DNA of 64,000 bases, taken from Apiosordaria backusii (taxonomy: Eukaryota > Ascomycota > Sordariomycetes > Sordariales > Lasiosphaeriaceae). The stretch is taken from positions 868,001 through 932,000 of the forward strand of contig JAUKTV010000010.1 of NCBI GenBank assembly GCA_030549205.1, given 5' to 3'. The translations under genes and the position numbers were made by a program. Below the pieces are notes generated by a model that searched no databases, was not told the origin of the DNA, and saw only the letters and a program-made list of their open reading frames with translations. Each line of letters starts with the position of its first letter. Within the stretch, counting starts at the first letter, position 1. Below are positions 42,999 to 56,223 of the stretch, one piece after another.

Positions 42999-45137
42999 AT
43001 GTCGGTTTTCAGGCTCTGTATTTTGACGGCTGCCTCATTGGCTGGTCTGACAACTGGGCTCAGCACACAACACGCCAACATCAAGCGTCAGGTTTCCCAG
43101 TTACGCGACAGCTATGACTTTGTTATTGTTGGCGGAGGCACCAGTGGTCTGACGCTGGCAGACCGTTTGAGTGAAGCGTTTCCCCTCAGTAAGCCTCTAT
43201 GATGGCACCTCGAACCTTTTCCAATCCAACTTACCAGTGCGTAGAAACCGTGCTCGTCGTCGAATATGGCAATGTCGAGTATGCGCCAGGAAGCTTTGAT
43301 CCCCCAGTAAACTGGTATGGTCCAGTGTCGTTCCAGTCAGCTTCACTCTGGGTGTTCAGATCACTTCCCAACCCAGAATACAACAACTTGACAGCTCTCA
43401 CCTTTGCTGGGCAAGTGGTTGGCGGAAGCAGTGCTGTTAATGGCCAGTTCTTTGATCGCCCATCACGCTTCGATCTTGATGCTTGGACTCAGCTTGGCAT
43501 TTCTTCAGATTGGAATTGGCGAGGATTGTTTCCCTACTTCAAGAAGGTGTGTTGTAACGATTTCAAACACAGATCTGCAGAATCGCTAACCAGACGACAG
43601 AGCACGAAATTCACGGCGCCGTCTCCACAGGTGGCTCAACAGTACAACTACACTTGGGATCTCTCTTCTTATGGCGGTACAACTCCTATCCATTCCAGCT
43701 TCCCTCCCTTCCAATGGGCCGACAACCAGGTGGTGCTAAACGGCTGGAAAGAGTTGGGAGTCCGAAGGCGTCAAGATTGCGCAGGCGGCGATAAAGAGGG
43801 GCTTTGCGCCGTCCCTACTTCGGGGCATCCGGTTACAGCACACCGGTCTCATGCAGGGCTTGGCCATTATGCCGATGTGGTTGGAACTCGATCTAACTTC
43901 GACCTGCTTGTGAGGCATCAGGCAGTCAGAGTCGTTTATCCCAACGGAGCCAACTCTAGCCCGCCAATTCTGGATGTTCGATCCTTGACAAGCAATACTC
44001 GGTTCAACATTACAGCTAATGCTGAGGTTGTCCTGTCAGCTGGAGCATTCCATACCCCCACTGTTTTGCTCAGAAGCGGCATTGGGGCGGCAAATGTCCT
44101 CGCAACGGCTGGTATCCCGCAGGTGATTGAACTCCCCGGAGTCGGCGCCAATCTTCAAGATCATCCGGGCAGCACAGGCGTTTCCTGGAATTGTATGTCT
44201 ACTGGTGCTTCCCCCTCGTGTAAACCATTTCTGCTGACGCGGTTACTTCTAGACACCAAACCTGGAAACTGGGCCCCGATGCCCGAACAAATGGAAGATC
44301 CAGCTTTCAAAGCGGATGCCACGACAGCATGGAATGAGGTGCCTGCACGCGGTCCTTACACAATGGCCTTGGGCAATCAGGCCATCTACATCTCGCTGCC
44401 GAACACCACACCGAACTACCCAGCCATCATTCGTAAAATTCTCAAACAGACCGCAGACGGATCTGCAGCATCCTTCTTGCCTCCCGACTACAGGGAAAAT
44501 GCAGCGTTGGTCAAAGGCTACAAAGACCAGCTCCTCGCCATGGCCAAGCTCCTTTTGAATCCCAAGGTCCCCAACCTCGAAACACCATGGTCGACAGGCT
44601 ACTCGACAGCCGCTATCCTTCTGCATCCCCTTAGCCGTGGCACCGTGCGCCTGAATCTGACCGACCATCTCGCACAGCCTATTGTTGATACTCGACACGG
44701 GAGCAACCCGGTCGATTTTGACATGCAGCTTGCCAATGTCCGCTGGTCTCGGAGGTTGCTTGATACCCCGACGATGCAGCGCTATGGTGCGGTGGAGATT
44801 GCCCCTGGTGGAAATGTGCAGAGCGATGCCGAATTGTTGGAGTACATCAAGAGTGCGGCGACATTGAGCTATCAGCACCCGTGCTGCACGGCGGCGCTTG
44901 GGCCGAAGAATCGGGGTGGTGTTGTGGATGATAAGTTGAGAGTTCATGGGGCGAAAGGGTTGAGGGTGGTGGATATCAGCGTGTTGCCTTTGGTTATTAG
45001 CGCGCATACGAGCTCGACAGCGTATGCGCTTGGTGAGAAGGTGAGATGTTCCAATGCTTGATTCAATGAAAATTGGAAGCTAACCCGAATGTATAAAACA
45101 GGCTGCGGATATCATTATTCAAGAGTGGAAGCCTTGA
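42999..45137 (+). CDS. Secreted GMC-family FAD oxidoreductase
   Basis: Five exons: 42999-43188, 43245-43546, 43601-44192, 44253-45040 and 45102-45137; introns of 54-61 nt. The joined frame is 1908 nt, 635 residues. A signal peptide (MSVFRLCILTAASLAGLTTG) precedes the FAD-binding motif FVIVGGGTSGLTLADRL and the ribose-binding Glu in TVLVVEYG. The family signature GQVVGGSSAVNG and the second signature GAFHTPTVLLRSGIG follow. The catalytic pair is His570 (YQHPCC) and His613 (SAHTSSTAY), 43 residues apart as in glucose oxidase. Several N-x-S/T sites suit secretion. Members are glucose/aryl-alcohol oxidases or dehydrogenases supplying H2O2 or reducing quinones in lignocellulose decay; the substrate cannot be told. 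The last exon has only 12 codons. Confidence 0.94.
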
Positions 45138-46560
45138 TGATGGATGTGATCACCCGCGCTCTAGATGGGGAGATCAAAGGTGCTGCAAAGCATGCTCCCG
45201 CGCAGATCCAAACGATAAAAGGGTTAAAACACGGCGAAATACAACCATTCAAAATATCTTTCGACGTGTTTTGTTGGACGATCTTGAATGAGAATGTATG
45301 TCGTCGGAGGTGACAAAGTCCAACTTTCGACTAGGGTTCGTTAGGCTTGGCATGCAAGCAATTTGTCACTTTCAAAGCATCATCAACAATATATCAAAGT
45401 AAACCCAAACACTTCAGGACTCTGCCGTTCCAGCTTCCAACCGAGCAAGCACATCACGTAAATGTATGCGTGGCGCGGTGGCTGTGCCTTTTCGTGGGCG
45501 GTCCCAATGCTTAGGCAGAAGGCGCAGACAACACCAAGGTTGGACAGTAAGTTGGGCCTTCTCTTCCTCTCGGGAATCTAAGTTTGAACAACAACGTCAG
45601 CATCGTGTTGGGTGTACCTTAAGAATCTTCCATCGGTTTATTGTTCCAACATTTCTCACAAATTCGGATCTAACTGTGCAATCCGACAGCCTTTGCCTCC
45701 TTTTTGTACACCAGATCAAAAACCGTATCGCCATCGTGTAGGATCATCTCAAATCCCTACGAACCACAGGCTGGATTAGCTGGACACAAGTGTCTGGACT
45801 TCCATTGAATAGCTCGGTGCAATCCCAAGTTCTCGACCTATTACCAAGCAGTTCAGCCTCCGGCGCATTACCATGCAACAAGAACAACACCGTCATGTCG
45901 AAGATTCGTCAAGTACGCCCCCTAGTCCTGAGGCCATCTTTAGGAAGAATCCTTTATATATATCACGGAGAGGTAGATAACTAGAGGCAAAGTTACTATA
46001 GGTTTAACTAAATTGACTCAATTTTAGGTTAAAGAAGGAAAAAAGAGGTAAATAAAGGTTTAACTATAAATAGAGCTTTTAATATTATATATTTCTTTAT
46101 ATTTACTAGCTTATAATTAAACCTTCTTTTATTTTTTGAACTGCTTTAATAGATTTATATTTTTTAAAACAATTATAATAATATTATTTAATTTTATTAA
46201 ATATATTTTTAAAGTTTAATATTAAATATTATATGTTAAGAAGGTTTTAAACTTTTTAATCAGCTTAATATTATAATTTATTATAATAAAGTTAAAAAGA
46301 TACAATTTATTTAACCTTTTATTTATTATAATTATAAAGCTCTTTAAACTTTAAATTCTTTACCTTTTAATTATTAAAGGGATTATTAAAATACTTTTTT
46401 AATCTATTAATGTAGAATATATTATTTATTTTTTAATTAATCGGTATTTTTAATTTGAAAATATTAGTAAGTTAATAAATGGTTTAATTTATTATTAAAA
46501 TAGTTTATAAATTAATTTCTTTTAAGAATTATATTAAAATAAATATAGCTAATTATAAAC
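45138..46560. other. Transition from gene region to A+T-rich block
   Basis: 45138-45960 is ordinary intergenic sequence with no supported gene. At about 45960-46020 base composition falls abruptly to A+T-rich, and 46020-46560 is almost pure A/T low-complexity sequence that I cannot assign to any of the three recognised elements. It may be an older, more degraded repeat. The five bases before element A (TAAAC, 46556-46560) are its predicted left target-site copy. Confidence 0.6.
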
Positions 46561-47393
46561 TATTGGAATAGGTATAGCCAATTACAGGCCTAAGGGCCCT
46601 ATAATTAGTGCTTACACACTAGCTCACAGTGCAGCGGAAGTCTTATGCGTGATACCTATAGCTTAGTGCTAGGGTACTAGAATACAGCACCTTTTAGGTA
46701 CTGCAGAATAGAAATATAGTAGGTAAACAATTGTATTATAGTGCTAGCCTTCTATAAATCCACTGTAATAATCTCTATAGTAGGGTTTGTACTTAACCTT
46801 TACCGTATACCTACCGACTGACGTCCGATGCCTTGCATACCCCAGTAGGCAGATAGGCTAGAGTACGGTTTAGTTAACCCCGAGGTTTGCTAAGCCCTGT
46901 AAACTACTTATTAAGCCCTCTATAGCTCCTGACCTATAGGGCCTATAGGCCTATAATTTAGTATAGTAATAATATACCTACTTAACTATAGGCCTACTAA
47001 TTCTTGGCCAATTTGGCCAGCTTAGTAGTTGGCTATAGGTCTTATAAGCAGTTAAGTTAGTATAGTTTATAGCTTTTTAAAAATCGACTTACGGCTATAT
47101 AAAAGGGCCGCAAAACCTAATACCCTTAATATAAAGTGCGGGTTATTGTAGGGTTAGGGTTAGGCTACTTATACTGTCTATAGTAGTAGGCCTTAGTAGC
47201 TTAAATATAAAATTATAGGCAATTTAGCCTACTAGTTAGTAGGATGTAGGCCTTTAAATAGCCCTGTAGTAAAGTAAAGTATTAGGTAAATGCCGGATAG
47301 TTAATAGGTAGGCTTTTCTATTTAAGCTTTTACTATATAGTATAATAGCAGCCACCTACTATAAACTAGGCCTTATAAAGACCTAGTTTAATA
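46561..47393 (-). repeat. 3' LTR of element A
   Basis: On the minus strand it begins TATTAAACTAGG (TGTTAAACTAGG in A') and ends with CCAATA. It matches 59525-60358 in inverted and 59116-59524 in direct orientation. The part at about 46561-46950 is less mutated than the rest. It carries a TAGGGTTAGGGTTAGG run at 47149-47164. Confidence 0.85.
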
Positions 47394-47769
47394 CCTCTCC
47401 TTTACTTATAGTAAATGGTAGGCCTAGATTTAAATCTGAAGCCTACTGTAGTAAGCTAAAATTAATAAACTAACTAGTTAATTAAAAAACTAAAATACAA
47501 GGTATATAAAGCGTTAAGGCCTATATATTTAAACGTTAAGCAATTACTTTTATAAGCTAAATTATAAAGGAAAATTAAATACAGGAAAGGTAGTTTTCCA
47601 ATCTATTCCTCTACTAACTTTTCCTTTATAGGCCTATTCTTTAAGCTTAAAAGACCTATAAAGGTCTTGAATTTTTAACTGGCTAATAGTTTAGTCAGCC
47701 TATTAGCTGGCATTCATTTAGTATTTAAGTAATTAATAGTAACCTATAATACCTTAACTTACTTCCTAA

Positions 47770-47860
47770 CTTAATGGTATTTTAGTAGTATATACTTAGT
47801 ACAATTATAAAAGGCTAGGTTATAGGCAATAGTTATAAAGCTAGTATTGTCACCATATAG
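47770..47860 (-). pseudogene. RNase H trace of element A
   Basis: Minus-strand translation gives GDNTSFITIA, then a stretch with N-x-AF and CTKYILLKYH. This corresponds to the copia pattern DN..AI..A.NP.FH.RTKHI.I.YH near the RNase H C terminus. Stops occur just downstream. Confidence 0.6.
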
Positions 47861-48055
47861 AGAGGTAGAGCCTACTAAAGTATGCCCTAGCTCCTTATAA
47901 ATCCCGCTAAGCCACAGAAGAGAGCGACGCCTATCCCTTATTATTTAAACTCCTAAAAAGAAGGAAGCCGGCCCTCTATCTTTTATTAGGTAGACCTTAT
48001 TTAAGCTTTTCTTAAGCCGTTAAATATAGGCCTTATTAAAGCCTATAATTAAATA

Positions 48056-48067
48056 ATCATTAACATA
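48056..48067 (-). pseudogene. Reverse transcriptase active-site trace of element A
   Basis: On the minus strand this encodes YVND within TYVNDYLIIGFNK, corresponding to the YVDD catalytic box of copia RT. The first catalytic Asp is Asn (GAT to AAT), a G-to-A change. Confidence 0.75.
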
Positions 48068-49831
48068 GGTCACTATAAAAATCCTAACCTTAAGATTATA
48101 AAAGACAGTAAAGTTAGAAATTAACACTATAAAACCCTTTTCTTTTAATAGCTTAGTAAATTTAACTTACTAAAGTCTAAGGCTCTACTTTAGACTATAT
48201 AAGGCCTTAAAAAGGCAAATTATTTAATTGGTTTTAAGCTTAAAGCCTTACCTATATAGCTTAACTTTAATAGCTAAGTCTACTTTTTAATAGAACTTAT
48301 AGAAGCCTTTAAGTATAGCTATATAATTCTCCTCTTTTAAATAGCTATTAAAAAATACCTCTATAAAATTGATTTACTCTATTTCCTAATGTAGTAAAGC
48401 TGCTATAATTAGCAATATATATTAAGTAAATAGTATAGTAGTAAAAGCAAAGGTCTCTATAAAATCTAAGCCTTCCTTTTATAAAAATCTTCTAATAACT
48501 AACTTAGCCTTAAACTTTAAAAGCCTATTTTCTTTATCGGTCTTTTTATATAATATTAACCTACTAGTTAATAGCATATAGTCTTTAAAAAAAGCGCCTT
48601 AAAGAAGGAACTTAAAAGTTCCTTAGTTAACTATTTACCTAAATTTACTATATATAGCCTTTAGTTAGTAGGATTTTTTAAAGTTCTTTAGCACTTATTT
48701 TAGTATTTAAGATAATAAACTAATATTAAAAAGACCTCTAAATACCTTATAGTAATAGAACTTAGCCTTAATTAATATTAATTTAATAAATTAGCTAATG
48801 CCTATTTTAATATCTTTACTTATACTTAAATATAGTTCTTTTACTTTTATTAATAAATAGTCTTTAATAGAAGGTTTTAAGCAGACCTTAAAGCTTATAA
48901 TAGGCCTATTAAAAGGCTTTAAGCTGCTATTAATTATAGTCTTTTAAATAATAAGCCTATTAATTAGCTTACTACTAAAGAATTTTTCAGTATTAGCCTA
49001 TTAACTAATTTACAAATTTAACCGGCCGGCCAAATCGTTTATTAAATATAGATTACTATTTTTATTTACTAATTATAGTAGCTCTACCTTCCTTTAGTTT
49101 AAATCCTCTTTTAAAATAGTAGTAATACTTTAAATTACAGTAAGTTCGTTTACTATATTTATAAAGGAAGATTTTACTACTGCCCTTTTAACTGGTATTT
49201 ATACTTAGTAGGTCTTACTTTTAAAGACAGCTAATAACTTACTAGGCTCTATATAAGCCTATAGCTTTAAAGCTTTAAACCATTTTTTAATAAAAATAAA
49301 GAGCTTTATAGAAAAGCCTATAGTCTTAAACTAACTTAAGTTTAGCTTATAAAAAAAGAAAGGCTTTAATTAATTTAAATACTATAAGTACTATATAGTA
49401 TTATAAATATTAGAGGAACTATAATAATACTATTATAGCCTATAACCGGTTTAAAAATACTTTAATAGAATGTTTAATTAGGCTATTTTACTTATAAATA
49501 TAAGGCTTAAAAGTAGAAAATTTAACGCCTTTAGTAGAAAACCAGGCCTATAATTTATAGTTAATTTCTTTCCTACCGTTATAATAAAAACGGATAAGAT
49601 ATTAATTATAACGATTCCTTAGGCCTTTAAAAAAGCCTTTAATAGTACTTAATATAGTTAGTCCTTTAATGTTTAATAAATAAAAGGCCTACTTAAATTA
49701 GGATTTTCAGTCTATTAAAATTAATACTATAGGAAGCCTATTATAGGGTATAGGCTTGATTTTAAAAGTATCGTCTTTAATAGAACCTAAAACCCTAAAA
49801 AGGTCTAAAATAGTAGAAAATTAAAGCCTTT

Positions 49832-50510
49832 TATTAAGATAGGTATCTTACAGGCCTATAGGTATAGACCTATACAGGGAACGGCGCAGAACACTGAAAG
49901 CGAAGAGGGCTTTATCTACAGTATACGATAATGGCTAGGCACTAAAGGAAGGTAGATTATAAAGGCAATACCCTGTAATATATAGAAGGTAGATACTATA
50001 ATATAGGCTTGTAAGGTACTATAAGATATAGTAAACTAGTATATTAAATTGACTTATAAGTTAGGAAAATATTATAGTAAATAGTTATAAAGGACAAGAC
50101 TTATTATAAATCTTCGGCCCTATATTACTTTTTAAACCTCTTTTTATTTTAAGGCCTGAATGCTTATTAAGTCTATTAACTATAAGGCCTAAATACCTGT
50201 TAAGTTTATTAACTATAGAGCTTAAATGTTTATTAAGTCTGTTAATTGTAGACTTAACTGGCTAGCTAAGTTTAACTATTAAGTGCGCTAATTAAAAACT
50301 GTTTATAAAGTATAGGGTATTAACGTTTTATTATTATAGTATATTAACTGTTTGGAGCTTTAGGCTACTTTAGAGGTTTAAAGACTACTGCAATTACTAT
50401 AATAAAGTATTAGTAAGTACTGTAATTCTAAACTATTAGTTATTATTAGCCTTATAGGTTATAAGCTAAAATACATTATAAAGTCTATAACTAAATGCTA
50501 TATTTTAACA
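49832..50510 (-). repeat. 3' LTR of element B
   Basis: 679 bp, direct copy of 55545-56223. On the + strand it begins TATTAAGATAGG and ends TTTTAACA. The tract around 49870-49970 keeps C/G bases that are mutated in the other LTR. Confidence 0.92.
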
Positions 50511-50820
50511 CTCCTTCTATAGCTATAGTATATAGTATTAATTAAAAGGGCTTAGAAAGGGTTAATAGTAAGATAAAGGTATTAAATAGTACTATAAATA
50601 AAGCTTTAATAAGGCTGTTAGTAAGTATCTTTTCTATAAGAAAGTAGGTTATAGTAATGACTTTAATAAATATAGCCTTTTTAATCCTTTAAAATTAAAT
50701 CAGAATATATTTAATTTGGCAATTATACTTATTACTATAAGCAATAGCAATAGAGCCTTTATTATTATATAATAGAGGGGTAAGGCTTATAATAGGCTTA
50801 GAAATTTCTTAAAAGAGACC

Positions 50821-50928
50821 TCTAAGCTATATAGCTTCTTTAAGGCCTTTAATAAGCTTAGTATATTCGGCTTTTAAAGTATTAAAGGACATAGTAAATG
50901 CTTTTTTAGATTTCCAATTAATAGGTCC
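50821..50928 (-). pseudogene. RNase H trace of element B
   Basis: The minus strand reads GPINWKSKKAFTMSFNTLKA, then EYTKLIKGLKEAI-stop-L. It matches the copia RNase H pattern W.S.KQ..V..ST.EAEY.AL....KEA.WL, with TAG in place of the Trp codon TGG. Confidence 0.8.
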
Positions 50929-51492
50929 TTTAACTAAAGTAAACAGCTAACTATAAATAGATTTAGCGCTTTCTTTATACCTAACCTAATTACTATTAAT
51001 AAAGCTAATAAGCTTTAAGTTACTATTAAAGTCGTAACTAATAGTATTATAAATACTAAAATAGAGGTAGAAAAGTAGTAATTTTATAGCTTTTAAATAG
51101 GTATTAGTAGGCTATATTAAATATTATAAAAACTATTAAATGCTAAAAGCTACGTTAGGCTTAGTTTAAACTATAGTATATATTAAAGTACTAATTAGTT
51201 ATTAATATAGGTACTGATTAAAGAGGCTTATAGGGATTTTAAGCCTATTGCCTTTACCTATAATTCTAAGGCTTAGTAAAAAGGAAGTTAACTTAATATT
51301 AATTCTAAAGTACTTAACTACCTTTATAATATAGGCCTTTTAATAGATCTAAAGGCGCTATTAAAGCCTATTGTATTTAATTTAAATATTAAGGAAGTAG
51401 TAAGCAGGACTTAAATCTTCAATATCGTAGTACTTCCTTATAGTATTTTTTAAAGCTTAAAGCTATAGAAGCTTAAGGCTTATAATTAAGTA

Positions 51493-51504
51493 GTTATTAA
51501 TATA
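51493..51504 (-). pseudogene. Reverse transcriptase active-site trace of element B
   Basis: The minus strand encodes YINN followed by YLIISLK, the relic of a YVDD catalytic box: GTT to ATT and both GAT/GAC codons to AAT/AAC. All three changes are G to A. Confidence 0.8.
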
Positions 51505-54500
51505 GTTAATAATAAAGATATTATAGTTTAGGTAAAAATAGATAGCTATATTGAAGATAAGGGGCCTAAAACCTAAAGCCTAAGTTATTATAAAGACCTT
51601 TTATTATTAAAGATAAAAAGCCTATTTTAAACTATATAAGGATTTCTTTAATAAAATAACTTAGTCTTTAGTAAGGTTCTATTTAGCTACTTTTAATAGT
51701 ATTACAGTGCTAGCACTATTATAGGTAAACTTAAATAGTCCTTATAGAATTTCAATATAGATATTAAAATCGGTCTTTAAGTTTAAAAAGGCTTTTATAA
51801 AGTCTACTTACTTTAAATCCTAGTTAAATATAGCTATAAAGGCTAGTATAATTCTTTAAGTCAAAGGCTTTATAATAGAAGTATAAGTTTACTTAAAATC
51901 GATTCTAAAGGCCTATTAGAAACCTTAAATAATTAATTAAACCTTAAACTTTACTATAATACCTTATAAATTCTTCTTATCTTTAAAGACCTAGTAGCTT
52001 ATAATAGGTTTCTTTTTAATTTAAGATCGGCAGATAAAATAGAAGGTCTTAATAGTAAGAAGTTAGTATAATTTAATAAAGATAGTTTATAACTATTACT
52101 TTTTTTTAAAGTATTTTAAGGCTTACTTAAAGATATTAGGCTTTAAGGCCTTTATAAAATAGTACTTTTTATAATAAGAAATTAAATAAAAAATAAGTTT
52201 ACTATAATCTATATTATTTATAGGTATAAATTCTTTACATTACTTTTATAAAGCTTAGGATAAAGGGATTTTAATAGTAATAAAGAGTACTGTAGATATT
52301 AGAATTGCAGGCTTAAATAGTAATTAAGTAAGTAGTATAAGGGATAATTTAAGTATTAAAGAATTAGAAATTAATAAAATAAAGGGATTGTAAATAGAAA
52401 GTTTAAAGGCTTAAATAATAGTATCCTCCTTTAATTTATTAAAGTAATTAAGGACCTTTAAGAAACCTATAAGGTTTAAAGGACCTATAATTTAGGCCAA
52501 TAGGTCCTTATAGAACTTAATAAAGCTAGTTTTAATAACTTTATTTAAGTTTAAGTAAATTAAGTAGGTTTAATAACCTAAAATAGCTATAAGTCTTTCT
52601 TTAGTTTTTTAAAAGGTAAGCTTAAGATCTATAGTTTAATCTTTAATAAAGATATATACTATAATCTTAATACTTATAGCCCTATAGTTTAAAAGGTTTA
52701 GTTAATATAGTATTTAAAAGGGTAATAGTTTATTATAAAAGGCTTAATAGGGTATAAGATCCTTAAAGCTTTAGGCTATATAGTTAATAATTTCTACTAT
52801 TAAAATAGCTATATATCTTTAGAAAATAATAGGAAGGCTTAAAGTTAAAATAGTAACCTTAAGATAGTCTAAAATAACCTTAATAAAGTATTTAATTAAG
52901 CTATTTTAATTAAGAATTTTAAAGCTTAATATATTAAAGCCAATGCCCTTTTTAATAAGGTAAGTACTTAAAGGAAGGACTTCTTTTCTTTTATTATAGT
53001 AAAAGTAAGTAAGATATTACCGGAAAGTATTATTTAGGCTTTTAAATAGTAAATAAAGTACTATAACGGCATTATCTTTAATAACCAATAACTTAAGAAA
53101 TTAAAAATAGATCTTTCGATTTATTATAACTAAGCTATAAGGCTTTTTTAATAGTAGAATAGGCTTAATAATAATAATATCCTTTTTTAAGCAATTTAAA
53201 GTAAAAGGAAGGTTTTAAATAGGATTTTTAAAAGGCTTTTAAAGGATTTTTATAGTATTATAGTTTTTACAAACTAAATCTTTAAGCTTAACCTTTTATA
53301 AATTAAATATACTTTTAATAATAAAAAAGGTCTTTTTTAAAAAGTTAAGACCTATATATTTAAACTATATATATTAAAGGATAGTTAATCGAATTAAAGC
53401 TAATAAAGGCTTATTAAGATCCTTAAAAGACCTATCCCTTTTTAAAAAGTTAGAGGCTTTAAAAGAGACCTCCTTTAAAATTTTAAAAGCTTTAAAGGCT
53501 TTAAGGAAAGTAAGGTAATTATTAAAGTACTATTAATAGGATACTTTTAATTAAGGTTAGCCTTTAAAGCTAAAGTAGAATCTTAATTTTTTAAAATTTA
53601 AAAAGATAATAAAATTGCAGTTACTATCGGTAAGCTTTTAACTATATAGAGCTTTTTTAATATTATATAAGTAGTCTTTATTAATAATATTTAATAGAAA
53701 AGTAAAAATAAAAAAGGTCTTAATAAAGCTAATAATTAAAAAATAGGCCTTATTATTATAGGTTTTAGTAAAGAATTAGACTTTTATAGTACTTTTACTA
53801 ATAATTTTTATAAAGCTACTTTCTATAGTTAAAGGCTTAACCTTTACTTTAATAAGGTTAGTAAAAAGGTTTTTATTATTATAAATATAGACTATAAATT
53901 TAGTATTAAAGAGTTAGGCTTCTTTTAAAGCTAAGTTAGTATAGTTAATTAAGTTAATAGATATAAAAGGTAGGACCTTAAAGGATAGGAATGCTATAAA
54001 CTTAGTAAAGCTATAATATTTATAAAGTATAGTTAGCTTTAAAGGTTTAGTACTATAGAAGCCTATATTAAGGTTAAAGCCTATTATAAAAGAAATTTCT
54101 TTAAAATTTCTAAAGTCTTTAGTATCCTTTTTCTTTTTATCCTCTTTTTTCTTTTTTTTCTTTTTAATAAGCTTAAGCTTTATAAGGTTTACTATAAAGG
54201 CATTTAAAGCCTTTAAAGCTTTAAAATCCTTAATAAAGGCAATATAGGAACGAAGTATAAAAAAGGCTTAAGTAACTATAATATTAGAAATATAGGTTTT
54301 AACTAAAAGCTTTTCCTATAAAAATTTTAATATAAAGTAGTAAGAATAGTTAAAATTATACTTATTTTAGTAAATTAAAGCTTTAAAGTATTTATACTAT
54401 AGTAGAAAATTACTCTTTAGTAAGCTTAAATAGTAATTAACTTAGTTAATAAGCTAAATTATAATATTTAAGCTTTAAAGCCTTATAATAAAGGTATTGA

Positions 54501-55544
54501 ATTTAACGTTATATTTAACTATTTTTAATAAACTATTGAATTTAATAGTATAATAAGCTTTATAAAGCTTATCTTAAAGGACAGCTTAAGTAAAGGCATA
54601 CTAGGCTTATAATCGTTAAAAAAGAGTTATTAAGGAGTTTTTAACTTTAATAGTAAACAGTAGACTTACTTATAAAGTATTTTAAATAGTAAAAAAAAGG
54701 AAGGCTTTTAGATTATTATTTAGTAAATTAATAACTAACTTAGGCTTATTTATAAACTTAAAGAAGCTTAAAACCTTTATTTAAATAGTAAAGGCCTAAT
54801 ATTAAAAGCACCAGTTCTTAAAACTTAAGAGCTTTTATTCTTTAATAAAGTAAAGGACCTATTTACTAAGATCCTTTATTAAAAGTATAATAGTCTTTTA
54901 AACAGTTTAACTTAAAGAGGGTACTATAATAAGTATAGTAATAGAGGCCAATAGACCTATATAAATTAAAGTAACTGAAGATAAAGGTAATATAGGTAAA
55001 TCTATAAAAGGTTTAAAAGAAAACTTAAAAAGACTTAAAGTAGTATATTCTAATAAAAAGCAAGTATTAAAATTATCAATATAGGTATTAACTTAGTTAA
55101 TTTCAGTATTTAAAGCTTTAATTTAATTAATAAAACCTACTATAATAGCCCTAATCTTACTATTAAAGGTAACTATAAAGTTATTTTATAATTACTAAAA
55201 GTATTAAATAAAGTTAAAGCCTTTAAAAAGGTTAAAAATCGATAGAAAGCCGAAGGTCTTTAAAGCTTTAGGGCTTATAGAAAGGTTATATATATCTTTA
55301 TCTTCTATAGTATGGAAGGTCGAAGGTTTAAAAGGAAAGTAAAAGTACTATTAGAAGTACTAAAATACTATTTTTTAGGTCTTTAATGTTTAAGAGGGAA
55401 ATAAAAGTACTATTAAAAGTACTAAAACGTTATTTCTTAAATCTTCAGTAATTTAAAATAAATAAGGCTTATAGAATAGGTATTATTATAAAGGCTATAA
55501 AATAAAGAAATTTACTTAGGCAATATAAGCCTAAGCTTATAATC

Positions 55545-56223
55545 TATTAAGATAGGTATCTTATAGGCCTATAGATATAAACCTATATAGAGAATAGCGT
55601 AGAATATTAAAAGTAAAGAGGGCTTTATTTACAGTATATAATAATAATTAAGTACTAAAGGAAGATAGATTATAAAGGCAATGCCCTATAATATATAGAA
55701 GGTAAATACTATAATATAGGTTTATAAGGTACTATAAAATATAGTAAACTAGTATATTAAATTAACTTATAAGTTAAGAAAATATTATAGTAAATAGTTA
55801 TAAAAGATAAGACCTATTATAGGTCTTCAGCCTTATATTGCTTTTTAAACCTCTTTCTATTCTAAGACTTAAATGCCTATTAAGTCTGCTAACTATAAGG
55901 CCTAAATGCCTATTAAGTCTACTAACTATAAGACCTAAATGCTTATTAAGTCTACTAATTATAGACTTAACTGGCTAGCCAAGTTTAACTATTAAATGCA
56001 CTAACCGGAAGCTATTTATAAGGTATAAAGCACTAACGTCTTACCATTATAATACGCTAACTGCCCAGGGCTTCGGGCTACTTTAGAGGTCCGAAGACTA
56101 CTATAATTACTATAATAGAGTGTTAGTAAGCATTATAATTTTAAGCCATTAGTTATTATTAGCCCTATAGGTTACAGGCTAAAATACACTGTAAAGTCCA
56201 CAACTAAGTGCTATATTTCAACA
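55545..56223 (-). repeat. 5' LTR of element B
   Basis: 679 bp, pairs with 49832-50510. On the minus strand it starts TGTTGAAATATAG. The outer portion (about 55990-56220) is less mutated than the corresponding part of the other LTR. Confidence 0.92.

Larger units (their letters stand above)
49832..56223 (-). mobile_element. Copia-type LTR retrotransposon B, nested in A
   Basis: A 6392-bp element with LTRs of identical length (679 bp) and a perfect 5-bp target duplication CCTTT (49827-49831 and 56224-56228). Orientation is minus: a purine tract (AGAAGGAG on the minus strand, about 50511-50518) abuts the 3' LTR, and GATTATAAGCTTAGG follows the 5' LTR at the primer-binding position. RT and RNase H traces on the minus strand confirm copia type (pol order RT then RNase H towards the 3' LTR). 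The internal region (50511-55544, 5034 bp) is full of stops. Confidence 0.92.

Noticed and set aside
47149..47164. TTAGGG run, considered as an interstitial or true telomere
   Set aside because: Only about two and a half units, at the same LTR position in both A copies; it belongs to the element.
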